The notes under the pieces: generated by a model
The model's database searches: none
Seen by the model: only the letters and a program-made list of their open reading frames with translations
Told to the model about the DNA's origin: nothing
Shown here: positions 60,842 through 63,348 of the stretch, piece by piece
Layout: every line of letters starts with the position of its first letter
Position numbering within the stretch: position 1 is the first letter of the stretch
Made by a program: the position numbers and the translations under genes
DNA from: Bacteroides sp.
GTDB lineage: Bacteria > Bacteroidota > Bacteroidia > Bacteroidales > Muribaculaceae
Length of the DNA stretch: 63,348 bases
Direction: 5' to 3'
Assembly (NCBI GenBank): GCA_014802435.1
Contig: JAAVCG010000012.1
Span: 13,656-77,003, forward strand

Positions 60842-61694
60842 TCTTATGATGAAATCTCCTCTTATTCCCGTGGCCCTGCTGGCCGCGATTTCCCTCGGTG
60901 GATGCTCCCTGCTCAAAAAGCAGGAGGCATCCACTGTCAATTCCCAGGATGCCTTGCCCCTCTTTCCCGTAACGACTCAAACCCCTGTCGATATTTCTAT
61001 TGACGGACACTGGTTCATGCGCACCGTAGGCTCCATGAAGCTCTCCGGGTTTGATGAAGAATGGCCTTTCCTGGAATTCGTCCCGACTGAGGCCCGCTTC
61101 TATGGCAACAACGGATGTAACATAATCAACGGCTCTTACCATTTGGGTCCCAAGCAGGAACTCCGCCTCAGCGAAGTGGCCGCGACGATGCGCCTTTGCC
61201 CCTCTGACTCGCTGGAGTATCCCGTGGCACACGCCCTGGATGCCGTCCGCTCTTATTCTGTTTCTACTGCTCCGGATGGCTCGACGATTCTCAGCCTTCA
61301 TGATGCTGATAATCTGACTGTGATGACCCTCCGAAAAAGCGACATTGATTTCCTTAACGGACCTTGGCGAGTTAAGTCTATCAATGGAACCGAAGTGGAA
61401 AACCCTGACTGCCGTTTGATTTTTGATGTGGCTGAAGGAACCGTCAGCGGCGACACCGGATGTAACATCCTCAATGGCCGGCTCACACGCGAACCCTCTG
61501 TCAGCGGCTCTCTCGGATTCTCTCATCTGGCCACAACCCGCATGGCCTGCCCCGACATGGCTACGGAACAGTCCCTGCTCATTGCCCTGGAAGAAGTAAC
61601 TGCAGCCCGACATTCCGGCAAGTCAGTCGACCTCCTGAACTCCGCCGGCGACGTCATAATCCACCTGACCCAACTCTCCAAATCCGACCTCTGA
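60834..61694 (+). CDS. META domain lipoprotein (two HslJ-type domains)
   Basis: The 286-residue protein has a lipoprotein signal with SLGGCSLL (Cys near 24) and two META domains: the first with YGNNGCNIINGSYHLG and LSEVAATMRLCPSD, the second with SGDTGCNILNGRLTRE and LATTRMACPDMATE. META/HslJ proteins are envelope proteins of unclear function, sometimes linked to stress or heat resistance. It overlaps the M16 gene by eight bases; ATG 60846 or 60849 are alternative starts that keep the signal. Confidence 0.87.
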   Translation: MNNLMMKSPLIPVALLAAISLGGCSLLKKQEASTVNSQDALPLFPVTTQTPVDISIDGHWFMRTVGSMKLSGFDEEWPFLEFVPTEARFYGNNGCNIINGSYHLGPKQELRLSEVAATMRLCPSDSLEYPVAHALDAVRSYSVSTAPDGSTILSLHDADNLTVMTLRKSDIDFLNGPWRVKSINGTEVENPDCRLIFDVAEGTVSGDTGCNILNGRLTREPSVSGSLGFSHLATTRMACPDMATEQSLLIALEEVTAARHSGKSVDLLNSAGDVIIHLTQLSKSDL

Positions 61695-61713
61695 TTCCCC
61701 CTTCAAAACATCA

Positions 61714-61750
61714 TAACGGCCCTCACCATACTCAGTGAGTGGCCGTTATT
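61714..61750 (+). terminator. Terminator after the META-domain gene
   Basis: ATAACGGCC(CT)CAC and GTGAGTGGCCGTTAT form a stem followed by TTTTAAAC. Confidence 0.8.
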
Positions 61751-61795
61751 TTAAACTGCGGGTGATAAAAATTTTTACTCTGCTATCATTATCTT

Positions 61796-63079
61796 CTATT
61801 CTGGATCCTCTTTGGCTTTAACCATTATAAAAAGCTTGTTTATATAATCCCTAAACTTCTTATCTATACGGTAAACTTGTCCGTTATACCATAGACAAAA
61901 ATCAGTTTTATATTTTGAAGAACGTTGATATCCATATGCATTTCCCATATATACTTCTGAAATATATTCTACATCGCATTTAAAAATAGCAATATTTTTA
62001 GTTTCGTTATATATCGCACTTATTACTGTAAAATTACTATCATCATATCGAACTGTTTTAATTTGTTCAATATAGTTATTAAATTTACAGTGAATCAAAT
62101 CATTTTTCTTTTTATTAAGCAGTATGACTGTTGAATCATTTTTAGTATAAATGTCATCAATCTTGGGGTCTCCTTTAAAAAGAATATTAGATGGTTTGCC
62201 ACATACGAAAAGACGGTCTACGTAGCCAATTGAACCAGTTTTCATTGCAGCCAATAATTCATTCGTAACTTTTTCTTTCAGTCCCTCTTTTTTTTGAGAT
62301 AGTTCAAATAATGGCACTGATTTTGGAGTAGGCTTTATTGTCGCAAATCCCTCCATCGCTTCATCAACCCTAAATCTACGACCCTTCCCAATATATTCTA
62401 TGGGACAATAAAGCGTTGCAAATTCTTTAACAATCTTTGGGAACGTTGTAGATTTATAGTTATTTACATAAGGATCAAATATTGGAGGAGCCCCATTATA
62501 GATGATTTTTTCAATGTTATCACAATCGTCAAAAGCCCCTGCATATACCCTTATTGGTTTTTTCTCAGAGCTCCCTTTTCCTGGACCAGCAGCACAACCT
62601 TCAATATCAAACTCAACTACACGAAGTTTTTTACAACCTTTAAATGCAAATTCGGCTATTCCGGTATCTCGCCAATGGGGATGTTCTGCAAGTGACTGTG
62701 GGAGAAATATGGAATCAAGTTGGGTATTCTCAAAAGCTCGTTTCCCAATAAAGTATAAACTCTCAGGAAAATTAATTGAGGATAAGGAGGAATTAATAAA
62801 TGCGTTTTCATCAATAGTCCTAATTGATGAAGGCAACTTAATTGAAGTTAAATCCTTTCCGATAAAAGAGTTCTTCCCAATACGAACAACTGTTAACTCT
62901 CGACCTCGGATCTCTATCTTTTCAGGAATTATAAGATTGCCGGAAACATTCCCTTCGCTCACTTCCACTTCGCCATTTCCAAGTAGCGAATATTTTAGAC
63001 CTTCTACTTCAAAGTCCTGTGCCAAGGAAGATATACTGGCACAAATTATCACCGTTATAACCAATATTATTTGTTTCAT
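61796..63079 (-). CDS. BspA-like leucine-rich repeat secreted protein
   Basis: A 427-residue protein with a signal peptide (residues 1-20, ICASISSLAQ). BspA (LRR_5) repeats cover about 55-160: VVRIGKNSFIGKDLTSIKLPSSIRTIDENAFINSSLSSINFP, IGKRAFENTQLDSIFLP and FAFKGCKKLRVVEF. The C-terminal half is not recognised. It is AT-rich, as is the gene upstream, and lies 11 bases downstream of the DUF1643 gene. Surface exposure is likely; partner unknown. Confidence 0.85.
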   Translation of the reverse strand: MKQIILVITVIICASISSLAQDFEVEGLKYSLLGNGEVEVSEGNVSGNLIIPEKIEIRGRELTVVRIGKNSFIGKDLTSIKLPSSIRTIDENAFINSSLSSINFPESLYFIGKRAFENTQLDSIFLPQSLAEHPHWRDTGIAEFAFKGCKKLRVVEFDIEGCAAGPGKGSSEKKPIRVYAGAFDDCDNIEKIIYNGAPPIFDPYVNNYKSTTFPKIVKEFATLYCPIEYIGKGRRFRVDEAMEGFATIKPTPKSVPLFELSQKKEGLKEKVTNELLAAMKTGSIGYVDRLFVCGKPSNILFKGDPKIDDIYTKNDSTVILLNKKKNDLIHCKFNNYIEQIKTVRYDDSNFTVISAIYNETKNIAIFKCDVEYISEVYMGNAYGYQRSSKYKTDFCLWYNGQVYRIDKKFRDYINKLFIMVKAKEDPE

Positions 63080-63090
63080 AGATATCCCTA

Positions 63091-63348
63091 TTATATCATT
63101 TTTAATTTATATTCTTTGATTTCGATATCGGCACGAGCCATCAGTGGATGGCGAGGATTACCTTCATTGGTTAAGTCACCAAGCTGGATAAATTTAGCCC
63201 CCTTGAATTGAGTCAACTCTTTCAAAATATCTTTCAGGCAGAGGCGAAGATATTTCTTTTTTGAAATAGAATTTCCATAGGCTACAAGAATGGAGGGATT
63301 TTCAATTTTTGAAATTTCTTCCACAATGTGCGAGATATTCTGCTTATG
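63091..63348 (-). CDS. DUF1643 family protein, N-terminal part missing
   Basis: The frame is open from the window edge (63348) to the stop at 63091-63093, with HKQNISHIVEEISKIENPSI as the first visible residues; the gene continues beyond the window. The C-terminal segment GDLTNEGNPRHPLMARADIEIKEYKL fits DUF1643 (T-x-x-G-x-PRHPL). DUF1643 is uncharacterised and is often found in mobile or accessory regions. A GTG at 63324 is an internal codon, not a start. Confidence 0.75.
   Translation of the reverse strand, partial: HKQNISHIVEEISKIENPSILVAYGNSISKKKYLRLCLKDILKELTQFKGAKFIQLGDLTNEGNPRHPLMARADIEIKEYKLKMI

Noticed and set aside
1-63348. tRNA or rRNA genes
   Set aside because: I looked through the intergenic stretches by eye and saw no cloverleaf ending in CCA-type acceptor context or rRNA motifs; a tRNAscan-SE run would be decisive.

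Overview
The window is from an anaerobic member of the Bacteroidota, most likely order Bacteroidales; a Muribaculaceae-like gut commensal fits the gene content and mid-range GC, but the exact family is inference. Support comes from the recurring Bacteroidota promoter pattern (-7 box TAnnTTTG, often with TTTG about 20 bases upstream), the near absence of Shine-Dalgarno sites, BspA-like leucine-rich lipoproteins, the Bacteroidetes-only DUF4295 gene beside L28/L33, rubredoxin, and a Na+-pumping methylmalonyl-CoA decarboxylase operon of succinate-to-propionate fermenters.

Layout. 1-1067: end of a heme-acquisition (hmu-type) operon. 1138-9875: a Type I restriction-modification island (hsdM, a phase-variable split hsdS, a DUF1016/YhcG nuclease, hsdR) interspersed with copies of a palindromic repeat. 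9872-14163: a DUF5009 membrane acyltransferase and holA, a divergent HsdR_N-like gene, then small wHTH, holin-like and YtxH envelope-stress-type genes. 14360-19323: fabD, a 165-base palindrome, a large secreted Ig-like/T9SS-type protein, and class II aldolase. 19406-19649: composite hairpin repeats. 19701-23572: ygiQ-uvrB. 23655-25575: an array of ATGAGAC/ATGACAC repeats running into an AlbA_2/ATPase/wHTH regulator gene. 25626-28041: rlmD, a small membrane protein and an ECF sigma factor. 28118-33938: an RND efflux operon with a PII-like tail gene. 34070-38616: methylmalonyl-CoA epimerase plus decarboxylase subunits alpha, delta-like (lamin-tail fusion), biotin carrier and beta. 38781-42166: receiver-rnhB-sirtuin-ogt, then GNAT, flavodoxin and a short rubredoxin gene. 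42252-44654: an AT-rich cassette bracketed by inverted copies of the palindromic repeat, holding a candidate structured RNA, a BspA-like lipoprotein and a DUF2971 gene. 44770-49419: DUF4295-L33-L28 (minus), rho, rbfA and a LolC/E-like permease that seems to start with CTG. 49496-53133: CoA transferase and BASS transporter, then a Fic-HTH protein behind 33-base promoter repeats. 53130-54652: tetR-chaN. 55174-57912: pdxA-ATP-grasp-acyltransferase. 58031-61694: M16 protease and META-domain lipoprotein. 61796-63348: BspA-like protein and a partial DUF1643 gene (minus).

The most notable items are the (AG)9 switch in hsdS, the family of 29-base inverted ends with GGACGCGACATGTCGCGTCC cores, the structured RNA with mutually exclusive stems at 42371-42660, and two regulator genes (AlbA_2 and Fic) whose promoters carry short repeat arrays.
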